53,465 nucleotides of DNA from an uncultured Thermomicrobiales bacterium (GCA_902806405.1 CADCWL010000237.1:1-53465), one strand, 5' to 3'. Counted from the stretch's first letter, positions 1 through 8,550 are shown. Notes: a model not told the origin generated them from the letters alone. Numbers and translations: made by a program.

Positions 1-481
1 TCGCCGTCAACTCGGGCGGCGTCGTCCGGGCGGCCGTGATCGGCGCCGGCGCGTCCGGCGCTCTGCCGCCGGCGGCGATCTGCGGGGCTTCTTCGCGGGC
101 AGCCCCGTCCGGCGGGGGAGCGGACGCCCGTGGGGCTCCGGAGTCGTTCCGGATGGTGGATGCGACCGGGGCGGCGGACGCCTTCGCAGTCGGTCCGGCG
201 GTCGGCGCGGCGGCCGCCGGCGAGGGCACAGCGGTGGCGGGAACCCGGGTGGCGATGACGCGGGGAGTCGGGGTGGGGCCGCCGGCGGGAGCGGCGATCG
301 CGGACGAGTCGGCGCCGGCACGGGACCCACCGGCGTCGTCGGGGCCGGCGCTCCAGGCAGTGAGGACGGCGGCGGCGAGGAGGAGGGTGACCGCGGCAGC
401 GGCAGCGACCGCAAGGATGGTCGGTTGTTGTAAGGCGGCGGCGAGGCGCCGGGCGACGGGAGACCGGGAGAGATCGTTCAT
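1..481 (-). CDS. Membrane-anchored Ala/Pro/Thr-rich protein, C-terminus cut by the window edge
   Basis: An open minus-strand frame runs from an ATG at 481 to the left edge without a stop, so only the first 160 residues are visible. Residues 1-20 are short and basic (starting [13 protein letters not shown]), residues about 22-42 form one strongly hydrophobic segment ([18 protein letters not shown]), and the rest is low-complexity Ala/Pro/Thr/Ser. This is the layout of a single-pass anchored protein with an extracytoplasmic linker; any catalytic domain would lie outside the window. Codon third positions are almost all G/C in this frame, which supports coding on this strand rather than on the overlapping plus-strand open frame. 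A GGAG lies about a dozen bases upstream of the ATG. I do not recognise a family. Confidence 0.6.
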   Translation of the reverse strand, partial: MNDLSRSPVARRLAAALQQPTILAVAAAAAVTLLLAAAVLTAWSAGPDDAGGSRAGADSSAIAAPAGGPTPTPRVIATRVPATAVPSPAAAAPTAGPTAKASAAPVASTIRNDSGAPRASAPPPDGAAREEAPQIAAGGRAPDAPAPITAARTTPPELTA

Positions 482-636
482 CGGCTGGGGAGCTCCGGTC
501 GGCGCGGCGCGTCGGCGACGTGGTTCGGGCAGACGGTTTTCAGGCAGAGCCGGGGCGACGGTGGGGTGAGCGAGGTGGCGCGGAGCTGCCGCGCCGGCTG
601 CGACAGCATTCGACGCGACCGTCTTTGACTGTAGCA

Positions 637-667
637 CGGCCCGCGCCCCCGACAGGGGCGCGGGCCG
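637..667. repeat. Inverted repeat, 13-bp perfect arms
   Basis: Arms CGGCCCGCGCCCC and GGGGCGCGGGCCG flank a 5-base loop (CGACA). It would form a very stable hairpin, but no T-run follows on either strand, so it is not a textbook intrinsic terminator. Confidence 0.6.
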
Positions 668-835
668 CCCGGGGAGCCGCACCGGTCCGTTACCGTGGCC
701 AAACCGTCGCTCGTCGGCGCCGACCCGGGTGGGATGGCACGCCGCCGATCGAGTGTTGGGGTTAGTGGTGGGACGAGCGCGGTCGGCGGCAGGAGGTGTC
801 CCGTTCGGGGCAAAGGCAAGGGGCAACGCGGAGAC

Positions 836-869
836 CGGCACGGAGCGCAGCGAGTCGCGCTCCGTGCCG
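836..869. repeat. Inverted repeat, 13-bp perfect arms
   Basis: Arms CGGCACGGAGCGC (836-848) and GCGCTCCGTGCCG (857-869) flank an 8-base loop. There is no T-run. It lies upstream of thiD. Confidence 0.6.
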
Positions 870-952
870 ACGCGCTGCCGGAATCGGCCGGCGTGGCGAG
901 GCACCCTCGGCCCGACTGGGAAACCGCAGCGCTGTGATAGCCTTCCGGAGAG

Positions 953-996
953 GCGGCGATGGCGCCGACGGTGCGCACCGTCGGCGCCATCGCCGC
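953..996. repeat. Perfect 44-bp palindrome with no spacer
   Basis: The 22 bases 953-974 are the exact reverse complement of 975-996, with no unpaired centre (middle GGTGCGCACC). As DNA this could extrude as a cruciform; as RNA it could fold into a long hairpin. It lies 56 bases before the thiD start, so it would be in the thiD leader if transcription starts further upstream. Confidence 0.75.
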
Positions 997-1052
997 GGAG
1001 AGCGGTCGTCCCGCGGGGCTTGCCCGTCGCGTCCGAGCGGTTGAGGTGGAAG

Positions 1053-1895
1053 ATGGGCCAGCCGGTGCCGACGCGGACCCCGCCGAAGGCGATGACGATC
1101 GCCGGGTCCGACTCCGGTGGCGGCGCCGGCGTGCAGGCCGACCTGAAGACCTTCGCGGCGCTCGGCGTCTACGGCACGTCGGTGGTGACGGCGGTGACCG
1201 CCCAGAACACCCGCCAGGTCTTCGCCATCGCCGAGGTGCCGGAGGAGGTGGTGGCGGCCCAAATCGACGCCGTGATGGAGGACATCGGCACGGCGGCGGC
1301 GAAGACGGGGATGCTCTCGGGCGCGGGCATCATCGAGACGGTCGCCGATCGGCTGGAGGCGTGGGCGCCGCCGCTGGTGGTCGACCCGGTGATGGTCGCC
1401 AAGAGCGGCGACGCGCTGCTGCAGCCGTCGGCGATCGGGGCGTTGAAGCGGAAGCTGCTACCGCTGGCGCTGGTGGTGACACCGAATCTGCCTGAGGCGG
1501 AGGTGCTCTCCGGGCTGACGATCGGTGACGGCGACGAGGCGGCGATGCGAGCGGCGGCGGAGGCGATCGCCGCGCTCGGGCCCCGCTACGTGATCGTCAA
1601 GGGGGGGCACCGAGCGGGGGCGCCGGTCGATCTGCTCTACGATGGGCGGACGTTCACGCCCCTCCCGGGCGAGCGGATCGCGACCCGGAACGACCACGGC
1701 ACGGGCGACACCCTCTCGGCGGCGATCGCGGCCTACCTGGCCCACGGCCGGTCGGTTGAGGAGGCGATTCCGGCGGCGAAGCGCTACCTGACCGAGGCCT
1801 TGCGGGCGGGCTACGCGGTGGGCGAGGGCCACTCCCCGGTGAACCACTTCTTCGGCGTCCGATTCCCGGCGGAGGGGGAGCCTGAGGGGGCGTAG
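1053..1895 (+). CDS. thiD: Hydroxymethylpyrimidine/phosphomethylpyrimidine kinase
   Basis: ThiD phosphorylates HMP and HMP-phosphate to HMP-pyrophosphate in cytoplasmic thiamine biosynthesis. The 280-residue product starts [20 protein letters not shown] and shows the ribokinase-fold signatures of the family: [17 protein letters not shown] near the N-terminus for HMP binding, [14 protein letters not shown] in the middle, and [17 protein letters not shown] near the C-terminus with the anion hole and catalytic Asp. Length is normal. I chose the ATG at 1053 because GAGGTGGA sits just upstream and homology begins there; the frame is open further upstream, but the 953-996 palindrome lies in that extension. 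The thiE/thiS-like gene follows 134 bases downstream on the same strand. Confidence 0.93.
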   Translation: MGQPVPTRTPPKAMTIAGSDSGGGAGVQADLKTFAALGVYGTSVVTAVTAQNTRQVFAIAEVPEEVVAAQIDAVMEDIGTAAAKTGMLSGAGIIETVADRLEAWAPPLVVDPVMVAKSGDALLQPSAIGALKRKLLPLALVVTPNLPEAEVLSGLTIGDGDEAAMRAAAEAIAALGPRYVIVKGGHRAGAPVDLLYDGRTFTPLPGERIATRNDHGTGDTLSAAIAAYLAHGRSVEEAIPAAKRYLTEALRAGYAVGEGHSPVNHFFGVRFPAEGEPEGA

Positions 1896-2029
1896 AGGAC
1901 CGTCGGGCGCCGCCGCCCGGCCCCGACGGCGTCGCGGCCAACCATGGCCGCCCCCGTTCTTCGCAGATGGGGTCGGAGCGTTCGGGAGGGCGGACACGGG
2001 CCGGCAATGCCGCCGCGCGGGGGTGGGCG

Positions 2030-2935
2030 ATGAATGACGCGGCGGAGCGGACGGTGCCCCGGCTGATGCTGGTGGCGGAGACGGCCCAGAGACGCGCCGC
2101 GTGGCCGCTGCCGGAATTGGTCGCAGCGGCGGTCGCCGGCGGCGTCGACGCGGTCCGCCTGGTCGCGGGCGATGGATCGCGGTCGGTCTTGGCGGCGGCG
2201 GCGGCGCGGCTGCGGGAGATCGTGGCGGGCCGCGCGGCGCTGATCGTGGAGGGTGACGCCGCGCTGGCGACGGAGCTGGGCTTCGGGCTGCATCTGCCCG
2301 AGCGGGGGCCGGCGACCGGGGCCGCGCGGCGACGGCTGGGGGAGCGGGCGTTGCTGGGGCGATCGGTCGGGTCGGCGGCGGCGGCGACCGCGGCGATCGG
2401 GGCAGACTACCTGGTCGCGGAGCCGATCTTTGCGGGGGCCAGCGCCGGCGCGAGACCGATCGGTCTGAGTGGGCTCGGCGGCATCGTGGAGGCGACGTGG
2501 TCGCCGGTCCTGGCGGGCGGCGGCGTTGAGGTGGAGGCGATCGCCGACGTCCTGGCGGCGGGAGCGCACGGGGTCGCCGTCGGCGGCGCGATAGGCGCGG
2601 CAGCCGATCCGGAGCGGGCGGCGCGGGGTTTTCGGGCGGCGCTGGCGGCGGCGGTGCCGGAGCCGATCCCGGGCCCGACGCTAGCCCGGGCCGCGCCGGC
2701 GATCGTGCCGATCGTCGTCAACGGCGCGCCGGTCGCGGTCGAGTCGGAGACGACGGTGACCGATCTGCTGGAGGACGAGGGGTTGGCCGCGGCGGCGGTC
2801 GTCGTCGCGGTCAACGGGCGGGAGTTGGCGCGGCGGCTGTTCGACGAGACGGTGCTGGCGGCGGGGGACCGGGTCGAACTGGCCGCGCGGTCGCGGGAGA
2901 GCGCGGCGGGGTTCGGGCCGCCGACGGGGGGGTGA
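2030..2935 (+). CDS. ThiE/TenI-like domain fused to a ThiS-like sulfur carrier
   Basis: Residues about 10-215 resemble the ThiE/TenI TIM barrel, with LHLPERG, ALLGRSVGS, IGADYLVAEPIF, SPVLAGGGV and GVAVGGAIG in the usual order. Residues about 225-301 resemble ThiS, the ubiquitin-like sulfur carrier of thiazole synthesis (PIVVNGAPV, TVTDLL, VVAVNGREL, GDRVELAAR), and the protein ends in Gly-Gly as ThiS must. Two things are odd. The ThiE HLGQ-D and P-T-x-T-K signatures are degenerate, so the barrel may be a TenI-type tautomerase rather than thiamine-phosphate synthase. The terminal GG is also separated from the last ThiS strand by about ten extra residues. The start at 2030 (MNDAAERT) follows GGGGGTGGGCG. 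It is likely co-transcribed with thiD; thiG is not in the window. Confidence 0.8.
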   Translation: MNDAAERTVPRLMLVAETAQRRAAWPLPELVAAAVAGGVDAVRLVAGDGSRSVLAAAAARLREIVAGRAALIVEGDAALATELGFGLHLPERGPATGAARRRLGERALLGRSVGSAAAATAAIGADYLVAEPIFAGASAGARPIGLSGLGGIVEATWSPVLAGGGVEVEAIADVLAAGAHGVAVGGAIGAAADPERAARGFRAALAAAVPEPIPGPTLARAAPAIVPIVVNGAPVAVESETTVTDLLEDEGLAAAAVVVAVNGRELARRLFDETVLAAGDRVELAARSRESAAGFGPPTGG

Positions 2936-3174
2936 GACCCCGAGGTAGCGTCCGCCGAGCACCGCACGGATCGGATCCGGACCGGGGGCGGCACGATCGA
3001 ACGACGAGTGGAACGCGGTCGGACGCCCGGAAGCGCCGCGGAGTTACCGAGGAGCATGCCGCTTTCGCGGAACCGGATGCCGTTCGCGCCGTCGGGGGCC
3101 GTACCCTCCCGTGGCGGTGCGGTGGAGGGCATCGTCGTGCTTCGCGACCACGGATGGACGGTGCCGCGAAGGGG

Positions 3175-3510
3175 CTACGCCTGGGCGGCGAGGCGTGCTG
3201 CCCGTCCGACGACGGCAAGAATCTCGTCGAACGTGATGTTGGTCACTCGTCGCTGCTTGCCGTCAAGGCAGACGACGACGTTGGAGGTACCGCCCGGGTA
3301 AAGGAGCACCCAGACCGGCGCGGGGAGGCGTCCGGGCATGGCGGGATCGCTGCAGATTAGGAGGTGGGGCGGCGGGCTGGGGACCGAGGCATCGTGCGGT
3401 CCCGCCATCTCCGCGATCTCCGCCTCCGGGTGAAGGCAGCGGAGCGCGGCCGCCATCGCCTCGCGGTAGGCCATCGGCTCGTTGGCAACCAAGATCCGAA
3501 ACCCGTCCAT
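3175..3510 (-). CDS. Small receiver-like protein of unknown function
   Basis: This 111-residue protein begins MDGFRILVANEPMAYREAMA, like the first strand and helix of a response-regulator receiver domain, and continues with LLICSDPAMPG where the phosphoacceptor strand would be, then VWVLLYPGG. A degenerate receiver fold is therefore plausible, but no output domain follows and the acidic pocket is incomplete, so phosphorylation is doubtful. The frame is open to 3624, but the ATG at 3510 is where receiver-like sequence begins. The stop of the frame extending from DUF2256 (3522) lies just upstream. No specific role can be assigned. Confidence 0.6.
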   Translation of the reverse strand: MDGFRILVANEPMAYREAMAAALRCLHPEAEIAEMAGPHDASVPSPPPHLLICSDPAMPGRLPAPVWVLLYPGGTSNVVVCLDGKQRRVTNITFDEILAVVGRAARLAAQA

Positions 3511-3521
3511 CGGTGCTGTCC

Positions 3522-4075
3522 TTATTCCCCGGCCGCAAGACGGCGCACGCGCACCCGGTCGCTGCTCCCCAAGAGGGACGAGCCGACGCGAGGATACACA
3601 TCGCGCATCAAGGGTGCCGCCCACCCCCGACGATGGTACGGCGAGGGCGGCGGATGGGCATCCCGCGGACGGGGGCTTTGCGCTAGCTCTTTCGGGCTAG
3701 CGGCGGGTGGTCGACCCGGCGCCAATCCGTTCGCGGCGGCGCCCCGGCGGCGGACCGGGCCGAGGGCGGCGTCGCTGAGTTCGGCCAGGGCGGCATCGCC
3801 GGAACGGAGGTAGGCGGAGAGGCGGGAGGCGGTGCCAGTGAGGTGATTGCGCGACTGGGCGCAGTCGCCGACGTGGAGGGCGGGCGGTCCCGCCTCGGCG
3901 GTCCGATGCCCGCTCCGGATCTCGGTGACACGGGGGTCGCGGGCGGCGTAGGAGAACCCAGCGACGGCGTGCGAGAAGAGGTCGTCGCCGTCGGCGAAGT
4001 CACGCCGCGGGTCCTGTCCGGAGCCGGGGTGGCAGTGGCGGAGGTCGCCGCGGCGCTCTTCGGGCGGTGGACGGG
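3522..4075 (-). pseudogene. Possible out-of-frame C-terminal extension of the DUF2256 gene
   Basis: On the minus strand, the frame shifted by one base relative to DUF2256 reads on from about 4075 as protein-like sequence ([60 protein letters not shown]) with strongly G/C third positions, down to a stop at 3522. No ATG, GTG or TTG precedes it in that frame until a TTG at 3725. The simplest reading is a longer protein beginning with DUF2256 whose reading frame was broken near 4055-4075 by a real mutation or a sequence error. The last part (below about 3700) looks less like coding and includes a 7-bp hairpin (3681-3702). The added domain is not one I recognise. Confidence 0.4.
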
Positions 4076-4209
4076 GCGGCGGCGCGGCAGCGGTCGCTGC
4101 AGTAGCGGACCTCGTCCCAGTCCCGCGCCCACTTCTTCCGCCAGGCGAAGGGACGGTGGCAGCGGGGGCAGACCTTAGTCGGAAGGTCGCACTTCTTGAC
4201 CCCTCGCAT
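4000..4209 (-). CDS. DUF2256 zinc-ribbon-like protein
   Basis: The frame from an ATG at 4209 gives 69 residues. The first 42 are a textbook DUF2256 domain: [17 protein letters not shown], then [13 protein letters not shown], then VRYCSDRCR. Cysteines 14, 17, 37 and 41 make a C-x2-C...C-x3-C pair suited to one zinc ion. The function of DUF2256 is unknown; family members are usually about 50-60 residues and often sit near photolyase or cryptochrome genes, none of which are visible here. The last ~25 residues are low-complexity Arg/Pro with poor codon choice. In the next frame protein-like sequence continues, so the annotated C-terminus may be an artefact of a frameshift. Confidence 0.8.
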   Translation of the reverse strand: MRGVKKCDLPTKVCPRCHRPFAWRKKWARDWDEVRYCSDRCRAAAPSTARRAPRRPPPLPPRLRTGPAA

Positions 4210-4363
4210 TGCCGTCGCGCCCCTGCCGCTTCCCGAAAGCCGTCGATGCCGTTGCACCGCTAGAGCGGCGACCGGAGAAGCACGGACGGGGCCAGCCCGA
4301 CCGATGCGCGGCCCGCCGCCGTAGCCCGCCGCACCGTGCCTCGCCGCCGCGGCCGGTACCCGC

Positions 4364-4720
4364 TCAGACCGAGTGAGGCGCCGCGCCCTCGTCCTCGTTC
4401 CACGGCTCCCACAGGCAGCGGTCGAGGTCGACCTGGTAGTCGTCCTTGAAGGGGACCTCCTCGGCCACCAGCAGGCCGCGCATCAGATCGGGGTGGCCGA
4501 AGTGCCAACCGCCGGAGAGGAGGCCGACGCGGTTGACGACCCGGTGGCAGGGGAGGTCTCGCGCATCGTTCACCGCATCCATCAGGGCCCAGCCGACCAT
4601 CCGCGCACCCCGCGGGTCCCCGATGGCGCGGGCGATCCGGCCGTAGGTGGTAACGCGGCCGCGCGGGATCCGGGCGACCAGATCGTAGACGCGGGCAGCG
4701 AAGGGGGGGGAGGCGGGCAT
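4364..4720 (-). CDS. MGMT/ATL family DNA alkyl-lesion protein (C-terminal domain only)
   Basis: The 118-residue protein is a stand-alone methylated-DNA-protein cysteine methyltransferase domain. It has the helix-turn-helix region ([20 protein letters not shown]), the arginine finger region, and the reactive-cysteine motif [10 protein letters not shown] with Cys58. Alkyltransferase-like proteins, which only sense lesions and recruit nucleotide excision repair, replace this Cys, often with Trp; here it is retained, so methyl transfer is possible. The N-terminal Ada-like domain of full MGMT is missing. An upstream in-frame start at 4780 exists; I chose 4720 because the conserved domain starts right after it. 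Confidence 0.85.
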   Translation of the reverse strand: MPASPPFAARVYDLVARIPRGRVTTYGRIARAIGDPRGARMVGWALMDAVNDARDLPCHRVVNRVGLLSGGWHFGHPDLMRGLLVAEEVPFKDDYQVDLDRCLWEPWNEDEGAAPHSV

Positions 4721-5198
4721 CGGCGGTCGGAGCTCCGGCTTCTGACTTGGGACCGACGAGGTTGGTCGTCCCGGCGCCATTGTGCCGGGCGGGTGCGGGG
4801 GCGTCGAGGTGCAGGGAGGGCGCGGTCGGGAACAGCCGGGCGAATCCGGGGTCGTTGCCGCGGGGGCTCGGTCCCATCGTCCGTCTCCTCCGCCTCCGCC
4901 GTTCTGCGGTTGGCGAGGACGCGCTCACGGCCGGCGGTCCCTTGTCGGGGCCGCGGCCACGGTCGCCCGATCGCGACCGAGGCGACTCGATCGTCCAGGA
5001 GGCACGCCTCGCGCCGGTCGTCCCGGCGTCGGAGGCCGTCAGCCGTTCGCCCGAGCGCGCTCCTCCGCTGGCATCGGTCATGCAAGCCGCGGTCTTGGGC
5101 AAGGTGGCGACCCAGGGTCGTCCCTCTCCGCGAGTCCGACGCCATCCGTGCCGCACGTTCGACCCGATCGGTCGCCCATCGAGAGGAGCGCACCCCGC
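4721..5198. other. Divergent intergenic region, nothing recognised
   Basis: About 480 bases between the leftward MGMT-like gene and a rightward small membrane protein gene. Long open frames occur on both strands but have Arg/Pro-rich, shadow-like composition. It presumably holds the two divergent promoters; no strong promoter match stood out. Confidence 0.4.
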
Positions 5199-5561
5199 GT
5201 GGCTACGAAACCGATCTCGAAGAAGGCGCACGGCGCCATCGATTACGGCTTTCTCGGCATGATGTTGGCCGGTCCCTCGCTGCTGGGGCTGACCGGCCCG
5301 GCGAAGACGCTGGCGTACCTTGTCGGCGGGGTCCAGGGCGGTTTAAACGCGGTGACCGACCAGCCGCTGGCGGTCAAGCGGTTGGTGCCGTTCCGGACGC
5401 ACGGCACGATCGAGCTCGCCAGCGGGCCCGCCTTCGTCCTGCTGCCGACCATCACCGGCGCGCTGAAGGAGCCGAAGGCGCGCGCCTTTTTCGGGGTCGC
5501 GCTGGGGCTGCTGGCGACGGTCTACGCGCTGACCGACTGGGACGCGACGACGGACGGGTAG
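5199..5561 (+). CDS. Small multi-pass membrane protein, conserved hypothetical
   Basis: The 120-residue product starts at a GTG (5199) with GAGGAG ten bases upstream; the reading begins VATKPISKKAHGAIDYGFLG. Three or four hydrophobic segments are visible (around FLGMMLAGPSLLGLTG, AYLVGGVQGGLNAV, ELASGPAFVLLPTITG and FFGVALGLLATVYALTDW), with short charged turns between, which fits a small integral inner-membrane protein. I have no function for it. A weak GNRA-loop hairpin (5576-5593) follows the stop. The frame is open well upstream, but that part is Arg-rich and lacks a matching ribosome-binding site. Confidence 0.7.
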   Translation: MATKPISKKAHGAIDYGFLGMMLAGPSLLGLTGPAKTLAYLVGGVQGGLNAVTDQPLAVKRLVPFRTHGTIELASGPAFVLLPTITGALKEPKARAFFGVALGLLATVYALTDWDATTDG

Positions 5562-5816
5562 CCGGAGGGCGGCGCCCGCGCTGCGAAGCGCGGCGCCGGC
5601 GCCGCGACGGAGAATCCTGGCGGCGCGACGGTGGTTCGGTCCTCGGCCGTGCCGCAACGACCCCATACCCCCGCATGACGCGGCTGAGAAGCGGCGCGCC
5701 GGCAATACCGCGCTGCACGCGATGATGGGGCGGGGCGGGGCATTCCTCTGCTCCTGTAGCTGACGTGCGCCACCAAGGGGATCCTTTGCACCCTTCGCTC
5801 CGGGCCGTGCCCGACC

Positions 5817-6731
5817 GTGGCGGCCCGCACCGTGGCAGCGGAACCAAAGTCGGAAAAGGGGGACGACGTGGCGAGCGGAGAACGGTTGGCCCGAGGGCTG
5901 GGGTGGTTCAGCATCGGCCTGGGCCTGGCGGAGGCGGTGGCCGGCGGCCGGCTGAGCCGCTCCCTCGGGATGGAAAAGCGCGCGGGGCTGGTTCGCGTTT
6001 TCGGTCTCCGGGAGGTCGCGTCGGGGGTTGCCATCCTGGCGCAAGGGAACCCCGCGCCGGGTGTTTGGGCGCGGGTTGGCGGCGATGCGCTCGATCTGGC
6101 GGCGCTCGGTTTCGCGCTGCCGGGCGCGGCAGGGAAGCAGGGCCGCATCGGCGCGGCGCTCGCGGCCGTTGCCGGGATCACGGCCCTCGACGTGGTGTGC
6201 GCCCAACAGCTTGGCGGGGCGGCGGGTGGCGCGGGCGCGCCGGCGCGGGGGATCGGGGCGACGAGGACCTTGACGATCGGCAAACCGGCCGACGAGCTCT
6301 ACCACCTCTGGCGCGAGCCACGGACGCTCCCCCGGGTGATGGCGGGGACCGCCGACGTGGTCGCGACCGGCGCGGGCCAGGCACGATGGCGGTTGAGCGG
6401 CCCGCTCGGCCGGGCCCTGGAGTGGGAGACGCGGATCGTCGAGGAGCGTCCTGGTGAGCTGGTGCGCTGGGAGTCGATGCCGGGCGCCGCGGTCCGCAAC
6501 GAGGGCTCCGCGAGCTTCAGGCCCGGCCCGGCCGGCTGGGGGACGGAGGTAACGCTCCGCGTCCGTCTTGACCCACCGGGCGGGCTGCTCGCGGCGGCGG
6601 CGGCGCTGCTGCCTGGCGGTGCCCAGCGGATCGCCGTCGCCAAGGCGCTGCGACGTTTCCAGAACCTGGCGGAGACGGGCGAGATCCCGGCCACCGAGCC
6701 CCAGCCCGCGGCCCGCGCCGACAAGAGCTGA
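5817..6731 (+). CDS. SRPBCC-family (cyclase/dehydrase-like) protein with N-terminal membrane part
   Basis: The first half (residues about 20-145) is hydrophobic and Gly/Ala-rich (ARGLGWFSIGLGLAEAV, FGLREVASGVAIL, AALAAVAGITALDVVCA), suggesting about three membrane segments. From about residue 155 a START/SRPBCC-like domain follows (TLTIGKPADELYHLWREPRT, RWRLSGPLGRALEWETRIV, LVRWESMPGA, WGTEVTLRVRLDPPGG), typical of coenzyme Q-binding or polyketide cyclase/dehydrase relatives that bind hydrophobic ligands. Similar two-part proteins are common in bacteria but lack an assigned substrate. The zinc alcohol dehydrogenase follows 40 bases downstream on the same strand, and pairing of these two families is common, so a shared transcript is likely. 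An internal GTG (VASGERL) is an alternative start. Confidence 0.75.
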   Translation: MAARTVAAEPKSEKGDDVASGERLARGLGWFSIGLGLAEAVAGGRLSRSLGMEKRAGLVRVFGLREVASGVAILAQGNPAPGVWARVGGDALDLAALGFALPGAAGKQGRIGAALAAVAGITALDVVCAQQLGGAAGGAGAPARGIGATRTLTIGKPADELYHLWREPRTLPRVMAGTADVVATGAGQARWRLSGPLGRALEWETRIVEERPGELVRWESMPGAAVRNEGSASFRPGPAGWGTEVTLRVRLDPPGGLLAAAAALLPGGAQRIAVAKALRRFQNLAETGEIPATEPQPAARADKS

Positions 6732-6771
6732 GGATGGGCACGGAGACCCGAGCAACGAGGAGGCGACGGCG

Positions 6772-7941
6772 ATGCGCGCGCTCTGCTGGAACGGGGTCAA
6801 CGACCTGCGGGTCGAGACCGTCCCCGACCCGACCATCCTGAACCCACGCGACGCGATCCTGCGGGTCTCGATGTCGACGACCTGCGGTTCGGACCTCCAC
6901 TTCATCGACGGCTACCTCCCGTCGATGCGTGAGGGGGACGTGATCGGGCACGAGTTCATGGGGGTGATCGAGGAGGTCGGCCCCGAGGTGACAAAGGTGA
7001 AGAAGGGGGATCGCGTTGTCGTCCCCTCCTTCATCGCCTGCGATCAGTGCTGGTACTGCCACCGGGAGCTCTACTCGCTCTGCGACAACACCAACCCGAA
7101 GCCCGAGCTGCAGGAGCCATTGCTCGGCTACCCCACGGCCGGGATCTACGGCTATACGCACGCCTTCGGAGGTTACGCCGGCGGGCACGCCGAGTACGTC
7201 CGGGTGCCGTTCGCCGACACCGACTGCTTCCACGCGCCGGAGGGGTTGCCCGATGAGCAGGTCCTCTTCCTCTCCGACGCGGCTCCGACCGGTTTCATGG
7301 GCGCCGATTTCTGCGACATCAAAGGGGGCGAAACCGTCGCGGTCTGGGGCTGCGGCGGGGTTGGGTTGATGGCGCAGCGGAGCGCCTACCTCCTCGGCGC
7401 GGGGCGGGTGATTGGGATCGATCGCTACCCGGAGCGGCTGCGGATGGCGCGGGAGCACTGCGGCGCCGAGACGATCGACTACACCGCGGTCGAGAACGTC
7501 GTCGACACCTTGAAGGAGATGACCGGCGGGCGTGGTCCGGACGCCTGCATCGACGCGGTCGGGATGGAGGCGCACGGGACCGGCGTCCAGTACGCCTACG
7601 ACCGGGTCAAGCAGACGCTCCGGCTGGAAACAGACCGGGCGCAAGCGCTGCGGGAGGCGATCATGGCCTGCCGCAAGGGGGGCATCGTCTCGGTCGTCGG
7701 CGTCTACGGGTTGACCGACAAGTTCCCGATGGGCGTCGTTTTGAACAAGGGGCTCACGGTTCGCGCGGCGCAGCAGCACGGGCAGAAGTACCTGCCGCGG
7801 CTGCTGGACCACGCCGCGAAGGGGGAGCTCGACCCCTCCTTCCTCGCCACCCACACGATGCCCCTCGAGGAAGGGCCGCGCGGCTACGAGATGTTCAAGA
7901 CGAAGGAGGACGGCTGCGTGCGGTCGGTCTTTATCCCGTAG
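6772..7941 (+). CDS. Zinc-dependent alcohol dehydrogenase, glutathione-independent formaldehyde dehydrogenase-like
   Basis: This 389-residue medium-chain dehydrogenase should oxidise an alcohol or aldehyde with NAD(P)+ in the cytoplasm. The catalytic zinc ligands are visible as Cys38 (TTCGSDLHF) and His60-Glu61 (IGHEFMG). The structural zinc lobe has Cys90, 93, 96 and 104. The cofactor fold carries [12 protein letters not shown], and GIDRYPERL provides the acidic end of the second strand, suggesting NAD. The long insert around [20 protein letters not shown] is typical of the glutathione-independent formaldehyde dehydrogenase-like subgroup. The ATG at 6772 follows GAGGAGG. The frame is open upstream but overlaps the preceding gene there. 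A decayed partial copy of a related gene follows at 8015. Confidence 0.9.
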   Translation: MRALCWNGVNDLRVETVPDPTILNPRDAILRVSMSTTCGSDLHFIDGYLPSMREGDVIGHEFMGVIEEVGPEVTKVKKGDRVVVPSFIACDQCWYCHRELYSLCDNTNPKPELQEPLLGYPTAGIYGYTHAFGGYAGGHAEYVRVPFADTDCFHAPEGLPDEQVLFLSDAAPTGFMGADFCDIKGGETVAVWGCGGVGLMAQRSAYLLGAGRVIGIDRYPERLRMAREHCGAETIDYTAVENVVDTLKEMTGGRGPDACIDAVGMEAHGTGVQYAYDRVKQTLRLETDRAQALREAIMACRKGGIVSVVGVYGLTDKFPMGVVLNKGLTVRAAQQHGQKYLPRLLDHAAKGELDPSFLATHTMPLEEGPRGYEMFKTKEDGCVRSVFIP

Positions 7942-8014
7942 CGGGCAGCGGCCAGAGGTCAGGAGGCAGAGGGCCGTTGGCGGCCACCCCCCCCGTTTCG
8001 GGAGGATCAGCGGG

Positions 8015-8149
8015 GTGAAGTCACTCGTCTGGCACGGCAAAGAGGACGTCCGCGTCGACACGGTCCCCGATCCGACGATCGTCGACCCGACGGACGCGAT
8101 CATCAGGACCAACTCGACCGCGATCTGCGGCTCCGACCTCCATCTCGAC
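8015..8149 (+). pseudogene. Remnant of a second zinc alcohol dehydrogenase (N-terminal end only)
   Basis: A GTG-started frame encodes about 44 residues that match the start of the dehydrogenase just upstream: [20 protein letters not shown], then [18 protein letters not shown], including the catalytic Cys. After the GSDLHL motif the similarity stops abruptly and the frame continues as Arg-rich nonsense. Everything beyond the first zinc ligand is missing, so it cannot be active. It differs too much from its neighbour for a recent duplication and looks like the remains of an older paralog, as such dehydrogenases often occur in tandem. Confidence 0.75.
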
Positions 8150-8550
8150 GGAGGCGTACCCCGGAGGAGGCGGCGGTGGCGGTGGAGATGCCCACCTTTC
8201 CGGGATGGCGGTCGGCATGGCGAACCCGCGACGGTTCCGCGGTCGTCGCCGCCGCGCCCGCGTCGCGCAAGCGCCGCTCTCGATCGTCGTCGTCCTGAGG
8301 TGGCGGCTCGCTCTCGTGCCTCTCCGGCGCGAGGCCGGCGGCGGCCGCCGAGCCTGGGCAGGGAGCAGAGGGCGCCGGGACGGGATGCTCTTGCCCTCCT
8401 CGACCCGATCCCGTTCCCGGTGGGGCCGCTCCCGCGCTGTACTGCCCGGCCAATCTTCTTTCTGGTCATCAGCGAGCGGTTCTACGGCCCGACCACCGTG
8501 CTCGGCGACGGCCGAGCGACGGGACGGTCCGATCGTGTAGGAGACGGACA
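8150..8550. other. Non-coding stretch after the broken dehydrogenase
   Basis: About 400 bases in which I see no gene. Open frames on both strands are Arg/Pro/Ser-rich with no motif. It may contain degraded dehydrogenase DNA and the promoter of the next gene. Confidence 0.4.

Larger units (their letters stand above)
482..1052. other. Intergenic region with three perfect inverted repeats
   Basis: This gap lies between a leftward gene and thiD and shows no convincing coding frame; the long open frames are shadows. It holds three separate perfect inverted repeats (637-667, 836-869, 953-996). I looked for a TPP riboswitch because thiD follows, but the conserved CTGAGA and ACCTGAT elements are not visible. 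Confidence 0.5.

Noticed and set aside
7-414. Complete leftward ORF of 135 residues at the window start
   Set aside because: Pro/Arg/Ser-rich shadow; the adjacent minus frame with a start at 481, a membrane segment and good codon bias is the real gene.
700-1050. TPP riboswitch upstream of thiD
   Set aside because: The conserved THI-box elements (CTGAGA and ACCTGAT-type sequence) are not present; only inverted repeats are seen.
3990-4010. TGA of the DUF2256 frame as a selenocysteine codon, given selA and selB
   Set aside because: The sequence after the TGA in that frame is Arg/Pro nonsense, while the protein-like continuation is in the next frame.
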